Shown here in pieces: positions 7,580-18,100 of a stretch of DNA of 64,000 nt (positions are counted from its first letter, which is position 1; the number at the start of each line of letters is the position of its first letter). The position numbers and the translations under genes were made by a program. This DNA is from Deltaproteobacteria bacterium (GTDB taxonomy: Bacteria > JAGRBM01 > JAHCIT01): assembly GCA_026129095.1 (NCBI GenBank), contig JAHCIT010000001.1, forward strand, positions 1-64,000, in the 5' to 3' direction. The notes under the pieces were generated by a model. It was given only the letters and a program-made list of their open reading frames with translations. It was not told the DNA's origin and ran no database searches.

Positions 7580-8743
7580 CTACTTCCCCCGGATCCGGTC
7601 CCTCGTCTGGTAAGCGTAGCGGTCGGTCATGCCGGCCACGTAGTCGCACACGCACCGGTGCAGCCCCTTCTTGCCGATCCTCGACCGGTAGGTATCGGGC
7701 AGCTCGTCCGGGCGTTCCGCGAAATAGAGAAACACCTCGCTCACCACGCTGTCGCTTTCCCGGTGATGGGCCTCCACCCTGGGATGCTGGTAGAGGTTCC
7801 GGTAGAGATGGGCCTTGAGCTGGCGGCGGAGGACGTCGGTCCCCTCCGGCAGGGCGGTGAGCCAGCCGCCGCGGCTGCGGATATCGTCGGCCGTGGCGAC
7901 ACGGGCCGCCTCCACCCGGCGGGAGGTTTCCCCCGCCAGTTCGCCGATCAGGTGGCCGATGAGCCACCGGATCGCTGTCAGGCGCAACACCTTCTCGCGC
8001 ATCTTCGGGGTCCGGGTGGCGGGCGTCTCGCCCGAATCCCTCAGGCGGCGGCGGGCCTCCTCCAGTGCCATCGCCCACAGTTCGACCTTTGCCAGCGCGT
8101 CCGCGTCCAGAAGACCCGACTCCAGCCCGTCGTCTATGTCGTGGTTGAGGTAGGCGATCTCGTCGGCGAGGTCGATGAGCTGCGCCTCCAGCGAGGGCGG
8201 CCTTGAAGGGTCGAGCCGTTCGATCCGTTTGCAGCTTCTGAATGGCTTTCCGGGCGAATGCTTGAGGATTCCCTCCCGCGTCACCCAGGTGAGGTTGATT
8301 CCCGGGAAGCCGGGATAGCGGGTTTCCAGTTCCTCGACGATCCTGAGCGACTGGAGGTTGTGTTCGAACCCGCCGTGTTCCCGCATCAGGCCGTTCAGGA
8401 CGGCCTCCCCCGAGTGGCCGAACGGCGGATGCCCCAGGTCATGCGACAGCGCGAGCGCCTCGGCGAGATCCTCGTTCAGGCGGAGGCGGCGGGCGATGGC
8501 GCGGCTCACCTGGGCGACCTCGATCGAATGGGTGAGGCGCGTGCGGTAGTAGTCGCCCTCGTGGTTGACGAACACCTGGGTCTTGTATTCGAGCCGCCGG
8601 AACGCTCCCGTGTGAATGATCCGGTCCCGGTCCCGCTCAAAGTCCGGGCGGCCGTCATTGTGGGTTTCCGGGTAGCGCCGCCCCCTGACGTCCGGGTGCC
8701 GTTCGGCCCACGGGGCCAAGGGGATGTTTTCGGCGGCGGTCAT
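7580..8743 (-). CDS. dgt: dGTP triphosphohydrolase-like HD-domain protein
   Basis: A 387-residue HD-superfamily phosphohydrolase that cleaves dNTPs (classically dGTP) to the nucleoside and triphosphate. The N-terminus has the family motif IIHTGAFRRLEYKTQVF (42-58). The metal site is RLTHSIEVAQ (H72), LSHDLGHPPFGHSG (H101, D102, H105, H110), and a later aspartate in ADEIAYLNHDIDDGL. Length matches the short non-enterobacterial type, and the enzyme is probably cytoplasmic and tetrameric. It follows the TPR protein gene by 20 bp on the same strand and may be translationally coupled to it, since no ribosome site of its own is apparent. Confidence 0.93.
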   Translation of the reverse strand: MTAAENIPLAPWAERHPDVRGRRYPETHNDGRPDFERDRDRIIHTGAFRRLEYKTQVFVNHEGDYYRTRLTHSIEVAQVSRAIARRLRLNEDLAEALALSHDLGHPPFGHSGEAVLNGLMREHGGFEHNLQSLRIVEELETRYPGFPGINLTWVTREGILKHSPGKPFRSCKRIERLDPSRPPSLEAQLIDLADEIAYLNHDIDDGLESGLLDADALAKVELWAMALEEARRRLRDSGETPATRTPKMREKVLRLTAIRWLIGHLIGELAGETSRRVEAARVATADDIRSRGGWLTALPEGTDVLRRQLKAHLYRNLYQHPRVEAHHRESDSVVSEVFLYFAERPDELPDTYRSRIGKKGLHRCVCDYVAGMTDRYAYQTRDRIRGK

Positions 8744-8763
8744 CGCTGGCGGCAGGAGGCCTT

Positions 8764-10047
8764 TCAGTACCGCTTCAGTGTTTCCACGAGTTCCCTGATG
8801 GATGGTGCATCCGCCGAACGGGGAGCCAGCTCCAGGTATTTCTCGAAATGGGCGCGGGCCTGCGGGTAGTCGTTGCGCTCGTAGAAGTCGTAGCCAAGGT
8901 TGTAGTAGGCCGGCGCGAACGAGGGATCCGTGCGGATCGCCTGCCTGAGATATTCGAGATACAGGGCCCGGTCGGTGGTTTCGAGCTTGAGTCCCTCGTT
9001 GAACCAGCGGGCCGCCTTCCAGTCCTTCTGTTCGGCCGACGGCTGGAAACCGGACGGTTCCGGCTGAACGGGTGCAGGGACCGGCGTCACCACCGGAGCC
9101 GCCGGTTCGGGCTCGCCCAGATGGCGCCGGAGTTCGGCGATCACGGTCCTGACCCCGAACGATTCCGGGGCGTCAGGCTTCATCTTCAGGAACCTTTCAA
9201 ACTCGCCGAGCGCGTCCCGGTACTGCTTGCGCTGGTAGAAAAGCTCGCCGAGCGCGTAGTGCGGCTCCGCAAACTGGGGATCCAGGGCGGAAGCCTTGAG
9301 ATAGTAGTCGCGCTCGCGGTCGGAATAGTCGCCAAGACGGACTCCCAGGTTGAACAGTTCCCTTGCCTGCCGGACCGGATCGGCCTTCCTCACCGGCGCG
9401 GCGGGAGCCGGCTGTGTCGAGGCCTGTGGAGAAGCGGCCGGTTTGGCCGCCGGCGCAGCGGCGGGGGGCTCAGGGGCCGGAGCCGAGAGCGTCACCGCCT
9501 TCGCCGGGGCAGAGGCCGTCTGCTGGACGATCTTCTTCGCCTCGGCCGAGAGGTCGTCCTGGACCCCGAACAGGTCGCTCCGGGTGGAACGGAGCTTTTT
9601 CACCGTCTCGGTGCTGGTGTCGCCGACAACCATGTTGAACCGGTACACCTCGCCCGACTGCTGGTAGCTGCCCCAGATGATGAAGCGGGCCCCCGCCGAA
9701 CGGGCCAGATCGAACGCCTCGTCGAAACCGGGTTCCGTTGAGGCCGAAATGCCCTTCTCGCGGCGCAGACGTTCCATCTCGCTGCGGGGGATGGTTTCCA
9801 CCGCTCCGGGGGAGGCGATTTCGTATTCAATGGCGCTGGCGACCCCTTCAGCTTCGGCCGGGGCGGCGGCCCCGCCCACTTTCACCGGCGGGATCACCAG
9901 AACGCGGACCGGCTCCCGGCCCCACAGGGAGGACGACAGCACCAGCACCAGGAGTCCGCTGAACTTCCATAAACGGGAAACAGGGTATGAACCGGCCAAT
10001 TTGATCTTTCCTTCCGGGGCCTTCATAAATATACACGTAGGACGCAT
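8764..10047 (-). CDS. Exported TPR protein with a TolB/CsgG-like N-terminal domain
   Basis: A 427-residue protein. A hydrophobic export segment lies at 28-43. Residues 46-175 resemble the TolB/CsgG/FlgO-type N-terminal domain (RVLVIPPVKVGG, ETIPRSEMERLRREKG, GARFIIWGSYQQSG). An Ala/Pro linker (178-222) is followed by TPRs in two blocks, 226-290 and 343-410, with canonical FAEPHYALGELFYQRKQY and FAPAYYNLGYDFYERNDY. I chose the ATG at 10047 because GGAAGG lies close upstream; a start at 10026 is possible. The periplasmic or outer-membrane role is unknown; the architecture suggests a scaffold. It is divergent from cysE and upstream of dgt. Confidence 0.75.
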   Translation of the reverse strand: MRPTCIFMKAPEGKIKLAGSYPVSRLWKFSGLLVLVLSSSLWGREPVRVLVIPPVKVGGAAAPAEAEGVASAIEYEIASPGAVETIPRSEMERLRREKGISASTEPGFDEAFDLARSAGARFIIWGSYQQSGEVYRFNMVVGDTSTETVKKLRSTRSDLFGVQDDLSAEAKKIVQQTASAPAKAVTLSAPAPEPPAAAPAAKPAASPQASTQPAPAAPVRKADPVRQARELFNLGVRLGDYSDRERDYYLKASALDPQFAEPHYALGELFYQRKQYRDALGEFERFLKMKPDAPESFGVRTVIAELRRHLGEPEPAAPVVTPVPAPVQPEPSGFQPSAEQKDWKAARWFNEGLKLETTDRALYLEYLRQAIRTDPSFAPAYYNLGYDFYERNDYPQARAHFEKYLELAPRSADAPSIRELVETLKRY

Positions 10048-10136
10048 CCGGCCTTCCTTATGTATCAGGAAGGAGAGGATAGCGTCCCGGACCCCCGGTT
10101 GAAATGGGGGCCGGGCACGGACCGGGACCCGTGCCC

Positions 10137-10940
10137 ATGCCGATAATAGTGGTGGACCGGAAGGACAAGTCAGGGCCCGTGCCCAGCATCTTCCAGCACA
10201 TTCGCGAAGACATCCGCAATGTATTTGAACGGGATCCGGCCGCACGCAGCACGGCCGAGGTGCTCCTCTGCTATCCGGGGCTCCATGCCCTGTGGATGCA
10301 CCGGGCGGCCCACGGCCTGTGGAACCGGAACCTCAAGCTCTCGGCCCGGATGCTCAGCCACTTCTCGCGCTTCGCCACCGGCATCGAGATCCACCCCGGT
10401 GCCTCCATCGGGCGGCGGGTATTCATCGATCACGGCATGGGCGTGGTGATCGGCGAGACGGCGGAGATCGGGGACGACGTGCTGATGTACCACGGCGTCA
10501 CCCTTGGCGGCACGAGCCTCGAAAAGGGCAAGCGTCATCCCACGATCGGCGATCATGTGGTGATCGGAAACGGCGCCCGGATCATCGGCCCGGTCCAGAT
10601 CGGCCACCACACCAAGATCGGGGCCGGTTCGGTTGTCGTGAAGGAGATCCCCCCGCACTCGGTTGTGGTCGGCATCCCCGGCCGGATCGTCCATACCGAC
10701 ACTCCGGAGAACCGGGCCGACGAGGAGCGGATGCTCCAGGACCAGAGCGTCATGCCCGACCCCGACGAGGCACGGATCGAGGCACTTCAGGCCCGCAATG
10801 CCGAACTGGAGAGCGCCCTCGACAAGCTCCAGCAGGAACTGGACCGGCTGCAGGGCCAGTTCGACCGGGCCCGCGGCGGCGGCGACCTGCTCGCCACCGT
10901 GGACCAGATTCGCGGTCCCCGCCGGCTGGGTACCAAGTAA
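10137..10940 (+). CDS. cysE: Serine O-acetyltransferase
   Basis: CysE transfers acetyl from acetyl-CoA to L-serine, the first step of cysteine synthesis. The N-terminal helical part has [18 protein letters not shown] and [12 protein letters not shown]. The left-handed beta-helix of hexapeptide repeats runs from about [11 protein letters not shown] to [13 protein letters not shown], with the active-site [16 protein letters not shown] and the HGVTLGGTS loop. The C-terminus adds a coiled coil of roughly 50 residues. An ATG 33 bases upstream (10104) and a GTG at 10131 are also in frame; the true start is uncertain, and short CysE proteins begin near 10137. The cysteine desulfurase follows by 15 bp, so cysteine is made and then used as sulfur donor from one transcript. 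Confidence 0.93.
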   Translation: MPIIVVDRKDKSGPVPSIFQHIREDIRNVFERDPAARSTAEVLLCYPGLHALWMHRAAHGLWNRNLKLSARMLSHFSRFATGIEIHPGASIGRRVFIDHGMGVVIGETAEIGDDVLMYHGVTLGGTSLEKGKRHPTIGDHVVIGNGARIIGPVQIGHHTKIGAGSVVVKEIPPHSVVVGIPGRIVHTDTPENRADEERMLQDQSVMPDPDEARIEALQARNAELESALDKLQQELDRLQGQFDRARGGGDLLATVDQIRGPRRLGTK

Positions 10941-10955
10941 GACGTCTCCCCGCTT

Positions 10956-12074
10956 GTGACCCGTACCTATCTCGACTGGAACGCCACCGCCCCCGTCCGC
11001 CCGGAGGCGCGGGAGGCCGCCCTGAAGGCCCTGGACCTTTCCGGCAATCCGTCCAGCATCCACCAGGAGGGGCGTGAGGCCCGTCGAGTGCGCGAATTGG
11101 CCCGCGAAGCAGCCGCCCGCTGGCTCGGAACCAGTCCCGAAGCCATCATCTTTACCAGCGGCGGCACTGAATCGAATGCTGCCGCCATCTACGGCCTGTT
11201 CCGGACGGCCAGCGGCAGCCACCGGATCCTTGTGTCAGCCACCGAGCACCCGAGCGTGCTCGAAAACGCCCGCCTCACCGCGGCCCGCTTCGGCGGCGAA
11301 CTGGTCTTGCTGCCGGTGGACCGGAGTGGGGTTCTTCCTCCCGGCCCGCTGGAGCGGGAACTGGCCAAGGGCGCGACGCTGGTGTCGGTCCACGCCGCCA
11401 ACAACGAGACCGGAGTGCTGTTTCCCGTGGACGAAATTGTCCATCAGGCCCGCGCCGCCGGGGTTCCGGTCCATGTGGATGCGACCCAGTGGCCGGGGCG
11501 GCTCCCCCTGCCCTCTGGCCTGTGGGGCGCCGACCTCCTCACCTTTTCCGGTCACAAGCTGGGGGCGCTGAAAGGCGCAGGGATTCTGGTGAATCCCGGA
11601 CGCAGGCCGCTGGAACCGCTCATCACTGGCGGCCCCCAGGAGCGGGGACGGCGGGCCGGGACGGAAAACCTTGCTGCCATTGCATCCCTTGGCGCGGCCA
11701 CTGAGGCGATCCGGACTACCGGAGAAGCCGAGTTCGCCCATCTGGCCGCACTTGACCGGTGGATGACTGGCCGGCTTGCCGGGTCACCGTGGAAGCCCGT
11801 CACGGACGATGCCCCCCGCCTGCCGAACACATGGAATCTCACCCTGGACCAGGATGCGGAGCCGGTCATACAGGCGCTCGATCTGGAAGGGTTCGCCGTC
11901 TCGTCAGGGTCGGCCTGCTCGTCCGGATCGGTAGAACCCAGCCACGTGCTGCTGGCCATGGGCCTTTCCCCAGCCGAAGCACGCCGCTCGCTCCGCATCA
12001 GCGCCGGGCGGCTCACCACGACAGAAGATCTGGAAAACGTCCTGAAAGCCCTGGAACGGGTCTGCCGGAGATAA
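10956..12074 (+). CDS. Cysteine desulfurase (NifS/IscS type)
   Basis: A 372-residue PLP enzyme that converts cysteine to alanine and hands persulfide sulfur to iron-sulfur, thiamine or tRNA pathways. Visible active-site elements are TSGGTESNAAAI (68-79), TEHPSV with the PLP-stacking H98, HVDATQ with D175, SGHKLGALKG with Schiff-base K201, and the catalytic-loop cysteine C321 in SSGSACSSG, followed by EPSHVLLAMG. The short cysteine loop with the C-x-SG signature is that of group I (IscS/NifS) enzymes. It starts with GTG 15 bp after cysE. No iscU or iscA gene is adjacent, so its sulfur acceptor is not shown; thiS at 51656 is one possible client. Confidence 0.93.
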   Translation: MTRTYLDWNATAPVRPEAREAALKALDLSGNPSSIHQEGREARRVRELAREAAARWLGTSPEAIIFTSGGTESNAAAIYGLFRTASGSHRILVSATEHPSVLENARLTAARFGGELVLLPVDRSGVLPPGPLERELAKGATLVSVHAANNETGVLFPVDEIVHQARAAGVPVHVDATQWPGRLPLPSGLWGADLLTFSGHKLGALKGAGILVNPGRRPLEPLITGGPQERGRRAGTENLAAIASLGAATEAIRTTGEAEFAHLAALDRWMTGRLAGSPWKPVTDDAPRLPNTWNLTLDQDAEPVIQALDLEGFAVSSGSACSSGSVEPSHVLLAMGLSPAEARRSLRISAGRLTTTEDLENVLKALERVCRR

Positions 12075-12109
12075 CCTCCCCCCGCCCCGCCTGCTGGCGG
12101 GACGGGAGG
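12075..12109 (+). terminator. GC-rich hairpin after the cysteine desulfurase gene
   Basis: CCTCCC and GGGAGG pair at the outside and CCGCC and GGCGG inside, with a TGCT loop, beginning directly after the TAA stop. There is no U-run on either strand, so it is a probable but weak intrinsic terminator. It sits between two convergent genes and could serve both. Confidence 0.5.
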
Positions 12110-12131
12110 CCGGAACACCGCGGTCAGGAGA

Positions 12132-15100
12132 TCAGGCCTGTTTCCGGCGCCGCCGGATACGTCCTGCCGCTCCCGCGAGCGCCATCACAAGGCCAATCGC
12201 CGCGCCGGGATCCGTGGCACCGGCCGCGCAGCCGCCACCCTTCTTGGTGGGGTTTCCGGGCGTTCCGCCGCCACCACTGCCGCCGCTGCCGGCCGCCAGC
12301 ACGTTGATGAAGAACGGACCGATCGTGGTCGAGCTGGTGCCGTCGGAAACAATGTAGAAGATGTTGTTGTAGAGGCGGATATCCGTCGCTTCCGGCGTTC
12401 CGGACAGAACCCCTGTCGAGCTGTTCAGCGTGAGCCAGTCAGGCTTGTTCAGCATCGTGATCGTCAGGGTGTCGGTTTCCGGATCAGAGATGGTCGGACT
12501 GAAGGAGTACAGCTGGCCCACCACTGCCGCGGAGGCCGGTGTGCCCGTCACGACCGGCGGCTGGTTTATCTCGATATCAAACGAGGGGAGCGCCACCGGG
12601 GCGTTCACGCCGTCCGATATCCAGATGATGATGTTCGTGTACGGGCTGTTCGCCAGATGGGCGGGAACCGAGGACAGCGGTGAGCCGCCTAGCGATCCAT
12701 TGCCCGTCAGGTTGAACGTGCTGCCGTCGCAGGGAGCGCCGGTATCGCCCGCGAAGACTGCCCAAGCCGGCAGGTTCTCGATGCAGAACCGCAGGTCGTC
12801 GTAAGCCTCCGCATTCACGACCGTCGGCGTGAAGCTGTAGGTCCGGTCAAGACCGGCGCGGGGCGCCGGTACGCCGGAAATCACCGGGATCCCGTTCACG
12901 ATGATGGTCAGCGGGTTGACGTAGTAAACCGGATCGAAGTTGCCGTCGGTCACGCCCACCCTGATCTCGTAGGAACCGACATCGGCCGAAGTCAGGCCGC
13001 CCGGGGCGACCGATACCGTTCCGTCGGCCGAGTTGAACACCAGCCAGTCGGGCTGGCCCTGGATCACGAACAGCAGGTTGGCGTTCTCGCCCGGATCGTC
13101 ATCATTGGCCGTCCACTGGATGTTCGCCAGCTCGTCGGTCGTGAGGTCTTCGGCCACAACATAAGACGCCTGGACCATGCCGGTGAAGTTGATCGTCGGC
13201 CGCGAATTCACGATGATCGTGAAGGCCGGGAGCAGCACCGGCTGGTTTACGCCGTCGCTCACCCAGATCCGGATGTCCACGTACGAACCCTGGTCGCCGT
13301 CCACCGGGACCCCGCTGATATTGCCGCTCGTCGCCGGGAGGAAGGCCGGGTAGACGCCAGCGTCGCAGGTGGCCCAGTACGGACAGTTCTCGACGGCGAA
13401 CTCCAGTGCGTCGCCGTCCAGATCATAGACGTCGGGCGTGAATCCGGCCGGCGAGTGGTAATCGCTATTGATCGCCACCATCGTTGCGGGGCCGCCGGAG
13501 ATCACCGGCGGGCTGTTTACGACGATATCGAAGGCTGGCAGGGAGACCGGCGGGTTGATGCCGTCCGTCACCGAGATGACGATGTTCTGGTACGGGCTGT
13601 TGGTGCTGTCGGCACGGATCGGCGTGCCCCACAGGCGGCCCGTTGAAGGGTCGAAGAAGGCCCATGCCGGCTTGTTCGCAATGCTGTAGACAAGCGTGTC
13701 GTCATCCGGATCGGTCGCCACCGGATCAAACGAGTACAGGATGCCCGGATTGGCGACGGTACCCGGCGTGGCCGGGTCGAATACCGGCGGCAGGTTCGGC
13801 CGGATCACAACGACCTCGAAGGCCGCCGAGGCCACCGCCAAGTTCAGCGGATCCTTCACCGAGATCACGATTCCCGAATAGGTGCCGGCGTCGGCGATGC
13901 CGGGGGTTCCCGTCAGGACGCCGGTCGAGGGGTTGAAGCCTGCCCAGGGCGGCCGGTTCTGGATCGTGTAAACGAGCAGCGGTATGTCGCCGGCCTCGAA
14001 GGTGTCGGTTCCGCCCGGATTGCAGGTAAACAGGTTGCCGGCCAGCACGACGTCGTCGCCGCACGGCGTCGTAAAGCTCGGCGGGCCGTTCACGTACAGG
14101 CTCGGAATGACGAGCTGGACCGGATCGTTCACGCCATCGGTCACCTCGATGGTGACATTCAGGCTGGCCACGCCCGCATCCAGGATGCTGGGCGTTCCGC
14201 TGAGGACACCCGTGCTCGGGTCGATGCCCATCCAGCCCGGGTTGTTGATGACCGAGAAGGTAAGCACATCGCCCGCGTCAGGGTCGCTCGCGATCGGCGC
14301 GAACGTGTAGTCCACGCCTGTCGGTATGTTCGCCGGCGAGGTGCCGGAGATCGCCGGCGAACGGTTCACCAGTATGGAGAACGGAGCCAGCTCGACCGGT
14401 GCGAAGTTGCCATCGGTAACGGCGATGATGACGTTCTCGTACAGGCCGCCGTCGCTGGGCAGCGGACGTCCTGGCTGGTTGGTGAGCGCGCCGGTCGTCT
14501 GATTGAACTGGGCCCATGCGGGCAGGTTCTGGACCGACCAGATGAGGGTTTCGCCGTCCGCATCCACCGCCGAGACTGTCGTCGAGTAGGGAGTCAGCGG
14601 GCTCACCGGAACGACAGTCTGCGGGCTGCCAGGCTGAAATGACGGCACGGGCGGCGTGTTCACTATGATCGTGAACGGCCCGATCGACGAGGGGACATTC
14701 GGCAGCACCGCGTCGCGCACCCATATCCGGATGCCCGCATAGGCGCCGCGGTCCCCGGCCGCCGGGGTGCCGCTGATTTCACCGGTACCGGCGGCAAAGG
14801 CCGGGTAAACACCACCGTCGCAGGTGGCCCACGCCGGGCATTCCTCGATGGAGAACTGCATGGCATCGCCATTGGGATCGGTCGCCACCGGCGTGAAGCT
14901 GAAGGGCGAACCGACAGCCGCAAAGGCGGGCGGCACGCCGGAGATCACCGGCGGGCTGTTCACGACGATATCGAACGGCGCCAGCGAGGCCGACTGGAGC
15001 GTCATGGTATCCCGGATCGTGATGATGATGTTCGTATAGGGGCTGTTCGTCGCGTCAGCCACGATCGGCGTTCCGGACAGGGCTCCGGTCGCCGTATTGA

Positions 15101-18100
15101 ACGTCGCCCAGGCCGGCTTGTTGGTGATCTCGTAGGCGACGGGATTGTTCACCGGGCTCGATCCCGTCGGCGTGAACGAGTAGGCCTGACCGGGGACCGC
15201 GAAGGTCGCCGGCGTTCCGCTGATAACCGGATCGCCCGTCACGGTGATCGTGAAGGCCGGGAGCGCGGTCGTCTGGAATCCGTCCGTGACGGAGATCGTG
15301 ATATTCGTGTGGAAGCCCGCGTTGGCCGCCAGCGGCGTGCCGGTGAGCTGGCCCTGTGACGGACTGAACGACAGCCACGAGGGCCGGTTGGTGACCGAAT
15401 AGGTGAGCGTGTCGCCGTCCCCGTCGGTCGCCGTCACAACGAGCCCGGCGGGGTATTCGTACGGCGTTCCGACCGGCACCGAGAGATCCGGCGTGAGGCC
15501 GGCGGCCGTGAACGCCGGACGGCTGTTCACCCGGATATTGAAGTTGAGCGTGTTCGACACGAGGGGGATGGGGTTGCTGGTCCCGTCGTCCGCCTCGATC
15601 TGGATGGCGTAGACGCCGGCGTCGGCATCGCTCGGGGTGCCGGTGATGGCTCCCGTATTCGGGTTGCACAGCGCCCAGGTGGGGCAGGTGCCCAGGAAGT
15701 CGAACACGAGCGTGTCGCCGTTCGGGTCGGTTGCGACCGGCGTGAAGCTGAACGCCGTGTCCGGCACCGCACGCGGGACCGTGCCCGCCGACAGGACCGG
15801 CGCACCGTTCACCTTGATGCTGAACGGGCTGGTGGAAACCACCGGGAACACGTTGTCGGTCACCGAGATCACGATGCCGGTGTAGAGGCCCACGTCCGCA
15901 CCGGTCAGGTTGCCGTTCGAGGTGATCGAACCCGTGAGCTGGTCGAACGAGGCCCAGGCCGGGCGGTTCGTGATCGAGTACAGGACGACGCCGGGCGTGG
16001 GCGTGGGCGTGAAGGTATAGGGCGAGCCCACGTTCACCACATCGGGGTTGGCGGCCGGGGCATCCACCGTGGGCGGCGTGTGCACGATGATGGTGAACAT
16101 CGGGTACGAGACGTACGTCGCGCCGCCGTCGTCGCTCACGCTCACCTCGACGAACTGGTAGGTGCCGCCGTCAGCCAGGACCGGGGTGCCGGTCATGTTG
16201 CCGGTGCCGGGCGCGCAGGCCGGGAAGTCGCCGCCGCCGAAGGTCAGCCACGCGGGGCGGTTCCGGATGCGCCAGCAGAAGGGTGCGGTGTCATCGAAGT
16301 CGAACACCGACGGGGTGTATCCACCCGCGCCGCCGTAGTTGCTTCCGACGGAAACCTGGGTCGGCGGAACCGGTGTGCCCAGCACGGGGAGCGAGTTCAC
16401 GTCGATGCTGAATACGGGGAGCGCCACCGGCGGATTCAGGCCGTCGCTCACCTCGATCACGATGCCGCCATACACGGCCGAATCGAGCTGGCTCGGCGTT
16501 CCGCTGAGGCGGCCCGTCGTGGAGTCGAACAGCGCCCAGGGGGGCTGGTTCGTGATCGCGAAGGTGAGCACGTCGTTTTCAGGGTCGGTCGTCACGGGCT
16601 GGAAGACGTAAGGCTGGTTGGGCTGCGCACGCAGGGCAGGCGTTCCGGAGATCACCGGCGGCGCATTGACCGTGATCGTGAAGGCCGGGAGCGAAACCGC
16701 CGGGTTGTATGGGTCCGCAACGCTGATGACGATGCCGGTGTAGATGCCGCTGTCGGCAGGCGTGGGCGTTCCCGACAGATAACCCGTCGCCGCATTGAAG
16801 GTCATCCAGATCGGCCGGTTCACGATCGAGTAGGCGAGGAAATCGGCTTCCGGATCGGTCGCCAGCGGCAGCGCCACCGGGAACTCGAAGAAGTCGCCCG
16901 CGATGAGCTGCGTATCAGCGGGCGTGTCGTTGAACGCGGGCGGTCCGTTGACCTCGATCGTGTAGCTCACCGGAGCGGTTGTGACCGTTCCGTCAGACAA
17001 TTCGATGTCGAAGGTGTACGAGCCCACGTCCGGAAGGCCCGGCTGGCCGCTGATCGTCCCGGTGGACGGGTTGCAAACCGCCCAGGACGGACACCCGGGG
17101 TTCGAGAAGATGAAGGTGAACGTCTCCGGATTGGCCGGGGGCTGGTGGTTCGGATCGGAGAACGTCGGCGTGAAGGAGTAGTTCACACCCGGCACGGCGA
17201 TGGGCGGCGTCGTCGCCGTCAGGACCGGCGATCCGTTCACCTTGATCGTGAACGGCGGGAGCGAGGCCTCGCCGCCATTGCTGTCGTAAACGGTGATGAC
17301 GATGTTCTCGTACCGGCCGATGTCGGCAACCGACGTGGAGCCCGACAGGGCGCCCGTCACGGTGTTGAACACGGCCCAGGGGGGCTGGTTGTCGATCCGG
17401 TACAGGAGGCCCTGCGGCACACCATCCGGATCGGAAGCGACCGGGGTAAACGTCGGGTAGGCGTTGCCCGCCTGAACGACCGTGGCCGGAATACCGGAGA
17501 TGACCGGCGGCGTGTTGACGACGATGAGGAACCGGAGTTCCACCGGCGGCGAGAACCCGTCGTCCGCATAAAGGATGAACAGGTAGCTGCCGGTATCGGC
17601 CGTCGTGGGCGTGCCGTCGATCAGCACTTCGTACGGGTCGCCGGGGTCCACCGGCGGCGTGACGACCGGGGCGTTCAGCCAGCCCGACTGGTCATCCACG
17701 GTGATGACAAGGGCGTCGCCATCCAGGTCCACGGCGTTGGCAATGAACGTGTACAGGGCGCCCGGCGGAGCCTGGGTGACCGAGGTGGTCGAGATCACCG
17801 GCGGCGCATTGACGCGGATACTGAAGATGAGCGGCGCGGATGCGACGATACCGTCGTCCGCGGTGATCTCGATCCCGGCGTACAGCCCCGAATCGTCCAC
17901 GATGGGAGATCCGGACAGCCTGCCGGTAGCCGTGTCGAAATCGGCCCAGGCGGGGCGGTTCACGATCGAGAAGGTGAGCACGTCTCCCGAGGAATCGACC
18001 GCCGTGGGAGTGAACTCGAATGGCTCGTTCGGACGGATAACTGCGGCGGGCGAACCAGACAGTATCGGCGGCGTGTTCACGCGGATCGAGAACGGATCCA

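Noticed and set aside
7470-8078. Alternative minus-strand frame within dgt
   Set aside because: Pro/Arg/Gly-rich shadow; the dgt frame has the HD residues.
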